A DNA stretch of 64,000 nt. Source: J089 sp964535735. GTDB taxonomy: Bacteria > Fidelibacterota > Marinisomatia > Marinisomatales > J089. Shown here one piece after another: positions 27,672 to 36,821 of the stretch; position 1 is the first letter of the stretch; the number at the start of each line of letters is the position of its first letter. The notes below the pieces were generated by a model. It made no database searches. It saw only the letters and a list, made by a program, of their open reading frames with translations, and was not told where the DNA came from. The DNA lies in the NCBI GenBank assembly GCA_964535735.1, contig CAZHTM010000011.1, forward strand, positions 5,236 to 69,235, written 5' to 3'. Made by a program: the position numbers and the translations under genes.

Positions 27672-28236
27672 AGTTCACTCCTTCTGTTTCCTGCTGAATA
27701 ATGGTTAACAATTCTTCCACGGCTCGATCGATATCGTCATTAATGACATGGTATTCAAATTGATCTTTGTATCCCATTTCCATTTCGAACCGCTGTAACC
27801 GGGTTTTTATCCGCTCCGGGGAATCGGTTCCCCGGTTGATAAGTCGTTTTTTTAAATCTTCAATCCCGGGGGGTAAAATAAAAATTCCCACACAAGATTC
27901 CGGGTATAATTTTTTTATCGACAAGGCGCCTCGCACATCCACTTCCAGGAGTAAGACGGACTGGTGAGTAATGGCATCTTCCAACGACGATTTCAAGGTA
28001 CCGTAATATTCGCCGTGGACGGTTTCATATTCGGCGAATTCACCGGCCTCGATTTTCTTTTCAAAATCATCCCGCCCGATGAAGTAATAATCGAATCCAT
28101 CCACTTCATAGTCCCGTTTCGGCCGGGTCGTGCAAGATACAGAAAACTTTAGCTCAGGATTCTTTTTTTGCAAGGCGCGACACAAGGTGGTTTTCCCGGT
28201 TCCCGATGGGGCTGAAAGGGTAATCAGGTTTCTCAT
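27661..28236 (-). CDS. gmk: Guanylate kinase
   Basis: A 191-residue GMP kinase. The P-loop is 'ITLSAPSGTGKTTLCRAL'. The GMP-binding region is 'SVSCTTRPKRDYEVDGFDYY', and 'EYETVHGEYYGT' holds further substrate contacts. It converts GMP and ATP to GDP and ADP. It overlaps yicC by four bases (ATGA) and rpoZ downstream. Length and motifs are complete. Confidence 0.97.
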   Translation of the reverse strand: MRNLITLSAPSGTGKTTLCRALQKKNPELKFSVSCTTRPKRDYEVDGFDYYFIGRDDFEKKIEAGEFAEYETVHGEYYGTLKSSLEDAITHQSVLLLEVDVRGALSIKKLYPESCVGIFILPPGIEDLKKRLINRGTDSPERIKTRLQRFEMEMGYKDQFEYHVINDDIDRAVEELLTIIQQETEGVNYVS

Positions 28237-29093
28237 AGAATATTCTGAATCTGCTCCCGAATTTTTTCGATATCGCTCTTCATATCGATTACCGAATTAA
28301 TGATACTTTCGCTTCCGGATTTAGACCCGATAGTATTGATTTCCCGACCCATTTCCTGGAGCAGGAAATTTAATTGTTTTCCCACCGGTTCATCCTGTTC
28401 CAAAAGTGAGCGAAATTGATCTATATGGCTGGAACACCGCACCACTTCTTCACGGATGTCCATTTTATCAGCCAGAAGGGCCAATTCCTGCTCAATGCGG
28501 CCATCGTCCACTGTATGGTCCTCAATCAAGGTCTTAATACGGGACCGATGTCGCTCCACGATTTCCTTGTTGATGGTGTCCATGTTGGTTTCGATGGCGG
28601 CCAATCGATCTTTCAGAGCCGTGAGGATGGCTCGAATATCCCGATCCAGCGATTGACCTTCCGCCAACCGCATACGAACCACTTCCTCTAACGCCAAGTT
28701 CAGCGCTTTTTGGACGTCCGCATCTGAAAATTCATCGATACTGGACGAGGCCAGTAAATCGTTCATGGACAGAAGCTGACCCATATCCAAATGCCGGCCA
28801 TAATCCCGTTGAATCTGCAGAAGAATGGCCTCGATAGCTTCGTACCGTTCACGATTGAATTTCAACGATTGACGGGTGCCATTATTCTGAACATCCACCG
28901 TCACCATCACGGTTCCACGACGGAGCATTTCCGTAATCCGTTCTCTGATTTTCAATTCCAGTTCAGGCGGGAAATCCACGCCCTTAATTTTCAGGTCCAG
29001 ATACCGGGAATTTACAGATCGCACCGTTACGGTTAATTGCCCTTGGGGACGGGTAATGGATCCCCGTCCAAATCCTGTCATGCTTACAATCAT
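28233..29093 (-). CDS. yicC: YicC-family endoribonuclease
   Basis: A 286-residue YicC-family protein. The N-terminal signature is 'MIVSMTGFGRGSITRPQGQL' followed by 'VRSVNSRYLDLKIK'. The C-terminal signature is 'GKQLNFLLQEMGREINTIGS', with 'VDMKSDIEKIREQIQNIL' at the end. E. coli YicC is reported to be an endoribonuclease acting on small RNAs. It heads the yicC-gmk-rpoZ-udg-dnaB-rel run. The repeat-rich intergenic region lies directly upstream. Confidence 0.94.
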   Translation of the reverse strand: MIVSMTGFGRGSITRPQGQLTVTVRSVNSRYLDLKIKGVDFPPELELKIRERITEMLRRGTVMVTVDVQNNGTRQSLKFNRERYEAIEAILLQIQRDYGRHLDMGQLLSMNDLLASSSIDEFSDADVQKALNLALEEVVRMRLAEGQSLDRDIRAILTALKDRLAAIETNMDTINKEIVERHRSRIKTLIEDHTVDDGRIEQELALLADKMDIREEVVRCSSHIDQFRSLLEQDEPVGKQLNFLLQEMGREINTIGSKSGSESIINSVIDMKSDIEKIREQIQNIL

Positions 29094-29242
29094 TTACGCT
29101 CTTAAAAAAGTCTAGAAAATTACATGAATTCGTTCATGCATAACAATCTAAAGAAAAGAAAGCTTTGGTATTTATCCTGCCCGTAATTCCATTGGCAATT
29201 CACCCAGTCCAAAATCAGGGATTACAAAGTGGATTAACTAGT

Positions 29243-29265
29243 GTTACAATGCTCTGCCTTGTAAC
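29243..29265. repeat. Short palindromic repeat (copy 2)
   Basis: GTTACAA and TTGTAAC form perfect outer arms around TGCTCTGCC. It is related to the hairpin at 8395-8418. It is intergenic and of unknown function. Confidence 0.5.
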
Positions 29266-29330
29266 ATTTCCGAATGCAATCTCCTTCTAAAAATGTTCAA
29301 CCATTACCAATCAAAGCCTATATTAACCCG

Positions 29331-29429
29331 ACTGTCATGCTGAGCCCGTCGAAGCATGACTTTTCATCGATTAGTCACCCTTCGACGAAGCTCAGGGTGA
29401 CATGTACGGGCTTAGGGTGACGGATTCAG
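29331..29429. repeat. Dispersed intergenic repeat, copy A
   Basis: Contains CTGAGCCCGTCGAAGCATGAC, a variable spacer, then CCCTTCGACGAAGCTCAGGG and TGACGG.TTCAG. The two halves are partly complementary (GAGC..CGTCGAAG against CTTCGACGAAGCTC), so it can fold. Copy B lies at 29575-29683. The repeat looks like a non-coding mobile miniature or structured element. Confidence 0.75.
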
Positions 29430-29574
29430 ATTACGGTGACGGCGGGCAAATGACTCTCTTAAAAAGGATATTCGCAAATTTTGTGAATTCTACACTATTT
29501 TACGGAAATATGTTACTGCCTTGCTGAAACCATAAAAGAAAATACTCACCAAGAAAGACCAACTGTCATGCCCA

Positions 29575-29683
29575 CTGTCAAGCTGAGCCCGTCGAAGCAT
29601 GACTACTCTTGAAGCAATATTCCGTATAGTACCCTTCGACGAAGCTCAGGGTGACGTGTATGGGCTCGGAGTGACGGGTTCAG
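29575..29683. repeat. Dispersed intergenic repeat, copy B
   Basis: Same modules as copy A in the same order and orientation: CTGAGCCCGTCGAAGCATGA, spacer, CCCTTCGACGAAGCTCAGGG, GTGACG.GTTCAG. The spacer between modules is unrelated and about ten bases longer, so the conserved ends rather than the middle define the element. Confidence 0.75.
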
Positions 29684-29737
29684 GTTTGGAGAAAGGACGC
29701 TTCCGTCGATTTTCAATATCTCGTTACAGAACTTTAC

Positions 29738-29792
29738 CTTATGGCGTCTATAACGTTGATTTCAGGGTCGTCATCAGCCACCGTGTTTCCAC
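29738..29792. repeat. 55-bp duplicate at left edge of gap 2 (assembly overlap)
   Basis: Identical over all 55 bases to 29893-29947, immediately on the other side of the 100-N gap. An exact 55-base match abutting both gap edges is what unmerged de Bruijn-graph contigs with k=55 leave. It also encodes the last residues of the outer-membrane protein gene at 29903, so it is a second copy only in the assembly. Confidence 0.85.
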
Positions 29793-29892
29793 NNNNNNNN
29801 NNNNNNNNNNNNNNNNNNNNNNNNNNNNNNNNNNNNNNNNNNNNNNNNNNNNNNNNNNNNNNNNNNNNNNNNNNNNNNNNNNNNNNNNNNNN
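29793..29892. other. Assembly gap 2 (100 N), probably spurious
   Basis: Placeholder N run between two identical 55-bp ends. Removing the N run and one duplicate would give a continuous sequence. Confidence 0.9.
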
Positions 29893-29902
29893 CTTATGGC
29901 GT

Positions 29903-30955
29903 CTATAACGTTGATTTCAGGGTCGTCATCAGCCACCGTGTTTCCACATCGAACGACACTAAATGGGTCTGTCCCAGGTCGGAGCCGGGAGGTGCCAGTT
30001 GCAGGGCGTAATTCAATACCACATGGGTCCAGTTAAGTCCCACTCCTGCCGTTAGAGATTGGACCTGATTGCGCCCTAAACGAAGAAAGAGACGCTGTTT
30101 CACCGCCACTTCCACTCCCCCCATCAGATTCCCGCCGGAGGACCCAATTTGGAAATCGTCGCTTTGACTGGCAATGGTGGGCCGGATTTCACTGTTCAGG
30201 GAGATGAAAACCGTCAGGGATTGCCAGGGTAAGGGAAGGGTTCCTGCCAGACCCATACCCACCGTGGGTAAGGTGACTTCGGTACGACCCGAATCCCAAA
30301 TCTGAACGGACGTCAACGCATTGGAAAGAACAGCACCAAGAGACCAGCGGTTTCCCAAGGAATGCACCCAACCCACATCCACGCCAAATCCAAGGCCCGC
30401 ATAATCGCCCATGGATTGGACAAGCGCTTTCACGGCATAGCCCAAGTGGGCCGATCCCCATGTCACCTGTCGGGGAAAATACACACCCCACCGGGATTGG
30501 GAGAAAAAGTTCACCTTGTCGGGATCCAGGCGTTCACCGGAGTCCAACTGACCATTCCCCTCCCCCACATCGCCGGTACCGGGTTGGCCGTCTTCTCCCC
30601 AATCCAATAACATAGACCGGGTATCCGGAATTTGGTTCACCCCTTCCCGAAGCAATGAGACGGTCTGACCACCAAAGGCCGGAATATGAAAGGAAAGGGC
30701 ATCTTCCTGAATCAGACCCGCAAACCGAGACTGATGGTAAAACGACAAGCGTCCCTGATGATGGTCCTGGGCTGGATTGGCCAGATTAATGCCGGTGGAT
30801 GACGGGATCCCAATGACGGCCCCACCCAGGGCCATCCAACGAGCGTCAGAGGCTCCCTGGAACAGGTCCCAGCCCGTGGAGACAATCACCGGTGTTGAGG
30901 CCTGGACAACCACACTCAGAAAACATAGGACAGCCAGCGGGGATTTATAAATCAT
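29903..30955 (-). CDS. PorV/PorQ-like outer-membrane beta-barrel protein (UPF0164 type)
   Basis: A 350-residue protein with a signal peptide (SPLAVLCFLSVVVQA) and 'GASDARWMALGGAVIGIPSS', the PorV/PorQ-like opening in which a small Ala/Gly-rich strand is followed by 'INLANPAQ'. The rest alternates short amphipathic strands as in outer-membrane barrels. PorV-type proteins help release or anchor type IX secretion substrates. A sorting-domain protein is encoded at 47215. It overlaps the mutS end by 11 bases. An asparagine/aspartate-rich insert ('GEDGQPGTGDVGEGNGQLDS') resembles a calcium-binding loop. Confidence 0.75.
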   Translation of the reverse strand: MIYKSPLAVLCFLSVVVQASTPVIVSTGWDLFQGASDARWMALGGAVIGIPSSTGINLANPAQDHHQGRLSFYHQSRFAGLIQEDALSFHIPAFGGQTVSLLREGVNQIPDTRSMLLDWGEDGQPGTGDVGEGNGQLDSGERLDPDKVNFFSQSRWGVYFPRQVTWGSAHLGYAVKALVQSMGDYAGLGFGVDVGWVHSLGNRWSLGAVLSNALTSVQIWDSGRTEVTLPTVGMGLAGTLPLPWQSLTVFISLNSEIRPTIASQSDDFQIGSSGGNLMGGVEVAVKQRLFLRLGRNQVQSLTAGVGLNWTHVVLNYALQLAPPGSDLGQTHLVSFDVETRWLMTTLKSTL

Positions 30956-33539
30956 GTTCCCGTTTCAATTCATTCAGCAGATTCAGAGCCTGGATCGGTG
31001 TGAGTTGGTTAATATCCACTTCCTTTAATGATTTTTTCAAATTGGCTTCCACCGGATCTTGAAAAAGTGTTATTTGATTCGACGAAGCCAACGCGGCTTG
31101 GGTTCCCGTATTTTTTATCCCACCTTCAGAATGAAATTTCAAGATTTCCCGGGCCCGTTGGATGACCGGTCCCGGAACGCCGGCCATTTGGGCCACGTGA
31201 ATGCCGTAGCTTTTATCTCCCGGCCCCGGTACCACCTTCCGGAGAAAAACAATTTTGTCCCCGTATTCCCGAACCGCCACATGGCGATTTTTCAGTCGGG
31301 GCAGTTCTTCTTCTAAAGTGGTTAATTCATGGTAATGGGTGGCAAACAAGGTTCGGGCTGCCACCTCTGGTGTGTTATGAAGATACTCCGTGATAGCCCA
31401 CGCCAGGGAAAGCCCGTCGTACGTGGCCGTTCCCCGGCCGATTTCATCCAGGAGAATCAAACTTTGTCCGGTGGCATTGTTTAAAATATTGGCCGCTTCA
31501 TTCATTTCTACCAAAAAGGTACTCTCCCCGCCGGCAAGATTATCGCTGGCGCCCACGCGGGTAAACAATTTGTCCACAATACCGATGGTTGCATCGCGAG
31601 CTGGGACAAACGATCCAATATGTGCCATCAATACCGTGAGTCCGATCTGGCGCAGGTAGGTGGATTTCCCCGCCATATTGGGACCGGTAATAAGGAGAAT
31701 TTGATCGGACCGGGCATCCATGTCCAAATCATTAGGAATAAAGCGGTCCGTCGCCGGGAGTAAGGTTTCTACCACCGGATGGCGGTTCTCGCTCAGGATA
31801 AGCACTGGTTCATCCACCATGGTAGGTCGTGTATAGTTGTGGATCTGAGCCAAATTCGCAAAGGTGGTTAGGACATCCAGGCGATTCAGGAGCCGGCCAT
31901 TGGTCTGAATACGGACGCCCGCTTCAAGAATGGTCTGACACAAGCGACCGAACAACTCCGTTTCCAGAGTCAGTATTTTTTCCTCCGCGCTTAAGACTTT
32001 CTCCTCGTACTCCTTTAGTTCCGGCGTAATGTACCGTTCCGAATTGACCAGGGTCTGTTTCCGGATATAGGTATCGGGAATCCGATCCTGATGGGTTTTG
32101 GTCACTTCCAGGTAATACCCGAAGACCTTGTTAAACCCGATTTTTAAACTGGGAATTCCCAGGCGTTCCCGCTCCGTGGCCTGTAAGTTGCGAATCCAAT
32201 CTTTTCCGCCGGAAACCAGGGTTCGCAGTTCATCCAATTCGGTATTAACGCCAGGGGCGATTGTGGATCCTTTTCCGATCAGGGTCGGGGGATCTTCAGT
32301 TACAGTCTCTACAATGGTTCGCCCAATATCGGTAGTATCCAGAAATTGTCCTGCGAAATCCTGAACGACCTGAACGTCTATGTCGATGAGCGTTTTTACT
32401 AACTCCGGCAGGGACATGAGCGATTCACCCAAAGCGCGTACGTCTTTAGGATGGGCTTTACCCATGCTGATTTTGGACAGAACCCGTTCCACATCTACAA
32501 GATGTTTCAGTTGGTCCCGCAAACGATTCAAAATATTCCGTCGTTCCACTAGGGCTGCCACCAGTTCATGGCGCTTGTGTATGCGTTCCCGATCGGTAAG
32601 CGGCCGGGTCAGCCAGCGACGCAAAAGGCGCCCGCCACCTGGCGTGGCGGTTTCATCCAGAACATCCAGCAAGGTACCGTGGGTCCCTTGGGACGCCAGG
32701 GATTGAAACACCTCTAGATTCCGGACCGTGAAGCCATCCAGAGCCATGGTTCCTTCATTTCCCACCGGTTGCAGTCGGGATACATGCTCCATGGAGGCAT
32801 TCAAATTGGTTTGATTATGATAAAATAACACACCTGCCGCCACGATGGCCAGATTCAAGTCCGCAACCCCGAATCCTTTCAATGTGGCCACTTTGAAGTG
32901 TGCTTTCAGTCGCTGTTCACAATCTTTAAAATCAAAAGCCCAGGCGTCCACTTTGGTGACAAAGGGCCGCAGGTCCCGGTACCAGGGTTCTGTGGAAAAG
33001 GTCACAGTATCCGCCACCAGAACTTCACGAGGTGAAAATTTTCGCAGGGCTTCCGGTAAATCGGGTACCGGACATTCCCCCATAAAAAATTCGCCCGTGG
33101 CGGGATCGTAGCACGCGTACCCCACCTGATCCTTTCGCGTATATATAGACGCGATATATTGATTGGTTTTCCCGCTGCGATCCAGGGTCAAGGTTCCGGG
33201 TGTCACCACTTCCACCACTTCCCGCTTCACGATTCCCTTGGCCAGTTTAGGATCTTCAACCTGTTCGCAAATAGCGACCCGGTGTCCCGCCCGAACCAGT
33301 TTGGGTAAATAATTATCCAGAGCATGGTGGGGAAATCCCGCTAGAGGTGTATCCGCTGCGGCGCCGTTGGATCGCTTGGTGAGGACGATTCCTAAAATCC
33401 GGGCCGTAATTTTGGCGTCCTCGTTAAACGTCTCAAAGAAATCTCCCATACGAAACAGCAGGATGGCATCAGGATATTGCCGTTTAATGGCCTCATACTG
33501 ACGCATGAGAGGTGTTTGGGTGGTCTCTGGAGTCTTCAT
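30945..33539 (-). CDS. mutS: DNA mismatch repair protein MutS
   Basis: An 864-residue MutS. The mismatch-binding N-terminal domain has the Phe-x-Glu wedge in 'RMGDFFETFNEDAKI'. The connector, lever and clamp domains follow. The ATPase domain has Walker A 'ITGPNMAGKSTYLRQIG' and 'LLDEIGRGTATYDGLSLAWA'. The C-terminal tail is present ('LTPIQALNLLNELKREHDL'). It detects mismatches and recruits MutL. It overlaps selB by four bases (ATGA), an unusual neighbour. Confidence 0.98.
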   Translation of the reverse strand: MKTPETTQTPLMRQYEAIKRQYPDAILLFRMGDFFETFNEDAKITARILGIVLTKRSNGAAADTPLAGFPHHALDNYLPKLVRAGHRVAICEQVEDPKLAKGIVKREVVEVVTPGTLTLDRSGKTNQYIASIYTRKDQVGYACYDPATGEFFMGECPVPDLPEALRKFSPREVLVADTVTFSTEPWYRDLRPFVTKVDAWAFDFKDCEQRLKAHFKVATLKGFGVADLNLAIVAAGVLFYHNQTNLNASMEHVSRLQPVGNEGTMALDGFTVRNLEVFQSLASQGTHGTLLDVLDETATPGGGRLLRRWLTRPLTDRERIHKRHELVAALVERRNILNRLRDQLKHLVDVERVLSKISMGKAHPKDVRALGESLMSLPELVKTLIDIDVQVVQDFAGQFLDTTDIGRTIVETVTEDPPTLIGKGSTIAPGVNTELDELRTLVSGGKDWIRNLQATERERLGIPSLKIGFNKVFGYYLEVTKTHQDRIPDTYIRKQTLVNSERYITPELKEYEEKVLSAEEKILTLETELFGRLCQTILEAGVRIQTNGRLLNRLDVLTTFANLAQIHNYTRPTMVDEPVLILSENRHPVVETLLPATDRFIPNDLDMDARSDQILLITGPNMAGKSTYLRQIGLTVLMAHIGSFVPARDATIGIVDKLFTRVGASDNLAGGESTFLVEMNEAANILNNATGQSLILLDEIGRGTATYDGLSLAWAITEYLHNTPEVAARTLFATHYHELTTLEEELPRLKNRHVAVREYGDKIVFLRKVVPGPGDKSYGIHVAQMAGVPGPVIQRAREILKFHSEGGIKNTGTQAALASSNQITLFQDPVEANLKKSLKEVDINQLTPIQALNLLNELKREHDL

Positions 33540-35404
33540 GCGGTCAACTTCTCCCCGGTATAGCGTAGATTCCCTTCACGTCTGGTCCAACCACGACGAT
33601 CGAAATATTCCAGGAGCGGGATACCAGTTTTGCGGGTAATCCCAAACAAGGATTTCAACTCCGCCACCGATAGCGTTTCCGATTTTTGAAAGTGCGTAAT
33701 CAAGGTTTGGCGCATCCGCTCTAGCGTGTCTGTGAGCACCCAGAGCCCCGGCGGAAATTCCACAACTGTTTCCTGAGCTTTCAATACGTGGAGAAATTCA
33801 AGAGTTATGGCTCCATCCAGTTGAGAAGAGGATGAAAGGAAGTCTACGTTCAGTGGTTCCATACCCGCCAACCGTAATCGGCGAATTAATTGATCAACTC
33901 GAGCCTGATCCTCGGTGGATAACGTTACCTCATGGTTAGATAACGCCACACCCCGGTCGTCTATCACAATGGCTCCGGTCGTCATTAAGGCATCTATCAC
34001 CAGATCGAACCAGATTTCGTTGGAACCGAATTCCGATTTCAAATTTTCCTTGTTCATCCGGGACCGATACGGATACCGGGTATGATACTGGCTTAACAAG
34101 TCCAGAATTTTTTCCCTATCCCTGGTTAATGGATCCCTTGAAATCACCAGGCCACCCGGTCCTTCATTACAGTGGATTTCCTCCAGTAACGTTCTTACAA
34201 CATCTGGCGTTTGCGATAAAAACCGACTCCAATCCTCAACCGTTTGTGGTTCTCTTCCCCGTTCTTGAACAAACCATTCCAATCGAAGCGCCAGCGGACC
34301 GGGCAAGGTCTGAGCAGATGTCTTAAGCGTTTTCCACGGTCCCTGGGGTTTAGGATGGAGGATACGCCCGCCTCCGATGGTCATCATGGGCGAATAAGTT
34401 CGCAGAATATATCGGTCATTTACGGCGGCAAACACCGGTTTCTCTGGTTCAAGAATAGCCCGCCAAGTTGTGTCCTGTTGGGGATCGGGTCCCACTATCG
34501 TCATACGCGCCAACGTTTCACTGGTCCCTAAATGAATCCGTACCCGTTGCTTCGGTTTGGGACGTTTGGTGTCCGGCAAGGGCATATAATCCACAATCAG
34601 GCGTTCACTGGCTTCCAGCCAATTCGGCGTCACCACTTGAGCGCCGCGGGGGGCGTCATCCTGAGCTAAACCGCTAATATTTAACGCCGCCCGATCGCCG
34701 GTTTGTACCCCCTCCACATCCTGTTGATGGCTTTGGATTTTCCGGACTTTTCCGATTCGTCCTGCTGGCACGATCTGAAGTTCATCGCCTACGTGACATT
34801 CACCGGAGATTACCGTTCCCGTAACAATGGTTCCAAATCCAGTTTTCAGGAACGAACGATCCACCGGGAGCCGGAAATAGGGTCCCGGATCGGGGAGGGA
34901 AATGTCATCGGCCAGGGCTAGCAACTCCCGTCGTAACACGTCGATTCCCTCTCCCGTGGCAGTGGATGTACGAATAATCCGAGGAACCTTTAAACGGGTG
35001 GTTCCTATGAGTTCCCGCACATCTTCCTCGACCAAATCCAACCATTCCTTATCGTCTACCAGATCACATTTTGTGAGCGCAACCAGACAGGAATGGAGTC
35101 CCAGTAAATCCAGAATATGGATGTGTTCTCGGGTTTGGGGCATGATACCGTCGTCCGCCGCCACTACCAGCAATCCGATATGAATCGTAGCTACTCCGGC
35201 TACCATATTGCGAATAAATTTTTCATGACCAGGAACATCAATAAGGGTAATGCGGTCGTTAAGGAAAGCGAATCCCAGGTCGATGGTCATTCCCCGTCGT
35301 TGCTCTTCCTCCAGCCGATCCGTATTGACGCCCGTAAGCGCCTCCACTAGAGCGGTTTTTCCATGGTCAATATGACCGGCAGTTCCGACGACGACCTGAC
35401 TCAT
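33536..35404 (-). CDS. selB: Selenocysteine-specific elongation factor SelB
   Basis: A 622-residue SelB. The GTPase domain has G1 'VGTAGHIDHGKTALVEALTG' and the switch region 'RRGMTIDLGFAF', with 'LIDVPGHEKFIRNM' as G3. EF-Tu-like domains 2 and 3 follow (about 175-350). The C-terminal half (about 370-622) holds winged helices that bind the SECIS hairpin of selenoprotein mRNAs. SelB delivers selenocysteyl-tRNA at UGA codons. It overlaps selA by four bases. The pair shows the organism uses selenocysteine; selC and selD are not visible here. Confidence 0.96.
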   Translation of the reverse strand: MSQVVVGTAGHIDHGKTALVEALTGVNTDRLEEEQRRGMTIDLGFAFLNDRITLIDVPGHEKFIRNMVAGVATIHIGLLVVAADDGIMPQTREHIHILDLLGLHSCLVALTKCDLVDDKEWLDLVEEDVRELIGTTRLKVPRIIRTSTATGEGIDVLRRELLALADDISLPDPGPYFRLPVDRSFLKTGFGTIVTGTVISGECHVGDELQIVPAGRIGKVRKIQSHQQDVEGVQTGDRAALNISGLAQDDAPRGAQVVTPNWLEASERLIVDYMPLPDTKRPKPKQRVRIHLGTSETLARMTIVGPDPQQDTTWRAILEPEKPVFAAVNDRYILRTYSPMMTIGGGRILHPKPQGPWKTLKTSAQTLPGPLALRLEWFVQERGREPQTVEDWSRFLSQTPDVVRTLLEEIHCNEGPGGLVISRDPLTRDREKILDLLSQYHTRYPYRSRMNKENLKSEFGSNEIWFDLVIDALMTTGAIVIDDRGVALSNHEVTLSTEDQARVDQLIRRLRLAGMEPLNVDFLSSSSQLDGAITLEFLHVLKAQETVVEFPPGLWVLTDTLERMRQTLITHFQKSETLSVAELKSLFGITRKTGIPLLEYFDRRGWTRREGNLRYTGEKLTA

Positions 35405-36768
35405 AATTCCAAGGCATTTAGAGCCTGAACCAAGAACGGATCCTGATTCGGAAGGATCGCTTTCATATCCAGAAATAATGCACGACGGTGGATGAATCCC
35501 ACTACGGGAGGCATACTGAGACGGAGCTGCTGGGCCAGATCAGCAGTGGACGCTTCGGACGAAGTAAACACCAGGGCAACGCTGGGTAAATTCTCCGTAG
35601 GCAAGGATCCACTCCCGGCCTCTACCTCCGTTTCACGGATATGAATTGACCAACGCTCTTTCAATCGGGGATTCACTTGTTCCAGGATGACCTGAGCTCG
35701 ACGCCTGAGCATTTCCCGCGGAGTGCTGAGTAAGGTCTGAGCCAAATTGGTGTCGGGTTGGGAATACACCAGGGTGTCCCATAGAAGCGCCAAAGTTAGT
35801 TTATCACAGCGCACCGCACGATAAATGGGATCGCGAATAATTTTACGAATCCAGCGTCGCTTCCCCACAATGAGCCCAGCCTGAGGTCCACCCAACAATT
35901 TATCTCCGGAAAAAGTCACCACATCGGCGCCACTCCGAACAACGGAGGCCACTGTTGGTTCCGATGGCAACCCCAGAGTTTCCAGTTCGATTAGAGCGCC
36001 GCTTCCCAGGTCGGCCACGACCGGGATGCGTTTCTTTCGTCCTAGCTGGGACAATTCTTTTAACGCCACCGAATGGGTAAACCCCTGAACACGATAATTG
36101 GATGTATGCACCCATAACAGACACCCCGTTGACGATTGAATGGCTTCTTCGTAGTCGCGGAGGTGGGTTCGGTTGGTGGTCCCCACTTCCACCATGCGGG
36201 CACCGGATTTCCGAATAATGTCAGGAATGCGGAACGATCCGCCAATTTCCACTTCCTGGCCCCTGGAGACTACCACATCCTTGCCTTCAGCTAAGGCATT
36301 GAGGGTGAGCAAAACGGCAGCTGCATTGTTGTTGACCACCGCAACTGCCTCGGCTCCGGTGAGAGCTTTTAACGCCGTAGAAATATGGTCCAGGCGGTTC
36401 CCGCGCTTCCCGGAGGGTAAATCAAACTCCAGATTGCTGTACCCCACGACTCGTTTTGACACCCGAAGCAGACGTTCTTCATCCAGGGGTGCCCGACCGA
36501 ATCCGGTATGCAGGACAATCCCGGTTGCGTTGATTATGTGTTGAGGGCTCCCCACCAGTCGGGCGCGCACGCGTCGACTAATTTCAGCGATCAAGGCGTC
36601 CCTTGACAAAGAATCGCCTCCCTGAACCAATTCCTCCCGGACGTGGGCCACCTCTTCCCTGACCAGAGCAGTGAGTACCGTTCGGTTCACGTTCTGCAGA
36701 TCGGATAGGTGCTCCAGAATGGCGGATACCGATGGTAGTGTCTTCAGATGTTCCGCGGATGTTGTCAT
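35401..36768 (-). CDS. selA: L-seryl-tRNA(Sec) selenium transferase SelA
   Basis: A 455-residue PLP enzyme. The N-terminal domain (about 1-65) begins 'LKTLPSVSAILEHLSD'. The catalytic core contains 'INATGIVLHTGFGRAPL' and the PLP lysine K290 in 'VTFSGDKLLGGPQAGLIVG'. It converts seryl-tRNA(Sec) to selenocysteyl-tRNA(Sec) with selenophosphate. Length is normal, and it is translationally coupled to selB (ATGA). The MFS gene ends 54 bp upstream. Confidence 0.97.
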   Translation of the reverse strand: MTTSAEHLKTLPSVSAILEHLSDLQNVNRTVLTALVREEVAHVREELVQGGDSLSRDALIAEISRRVRARLVGSPQHIINATGIVLHTGFGRAPLDEERLLRVSKRVVGYSNLEFDLPSGKRGNRLDHISTALKALTGAEAVAVVNNNAAAVLLTLNALAEGKDVVVSRGQEVEIGGSFRIPDIIRKSGARMVEVGTTNRTHLRDYEEAIQSSTGCLLWVHTSNYRVQGFTHSVALKELSQLGRKKRIPVVADLGSGALIELETLGLPSEPTVASVVRSGADVVTFSGDKLLGGPQAGLIVGKRRWIRKIIRDPIYRAVRCDKLTLALLWDTLVYSQPDTNLAQTLLSTPREMLRRRAQVILEQVNPRLKERWSIHIRETEVEAGSGSLPTENLPSVALVFTSSEASTADLAQQLRLSMPPVVGFIHRRALFLDMKAILPNQDPFLVQALNALEL

Positions 36769-36821
36769 TAAGGAAAATTACTGGTAGATCAAGGGAATCC
36801 CAAGCATCAACCACATCTTGA

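Larger units (their letters stand above)
29094..29902. other. Repeat-rich gene-free region with assembly gap
   Basis: No gene is supported here. The region holds a miniature palindrome (29243-29265), two copies of a roughly 100-bp repeat (29331-29429 and 29575-29683), and a 100-N gap (29793-29892). The gap is flanked by an exact 55-bp duplicate. Translations across the gap are artefacts. The yicC promoter must lie near the left end but I could not define it. Confidence 0.7.

Noticed and set aside
29331..29683. CRISPR array
   Set aside because: Only two copies of a long, internally folded repeat with a single irregular separation, and no cas genes.
29094..29737. tRNA-Sec or other RNA gene near selAB
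   Set aside because: No T-arm GGTTCRA-type box or cloverleaf was found in this region or in the other long gene-free stretches.
29599..30036. A plus-strand frame crossing gap 2
   Set aside because: It reads through repeats, N and the reverse of the outer-membrane protein gene; an artefact of the duplicate ends.
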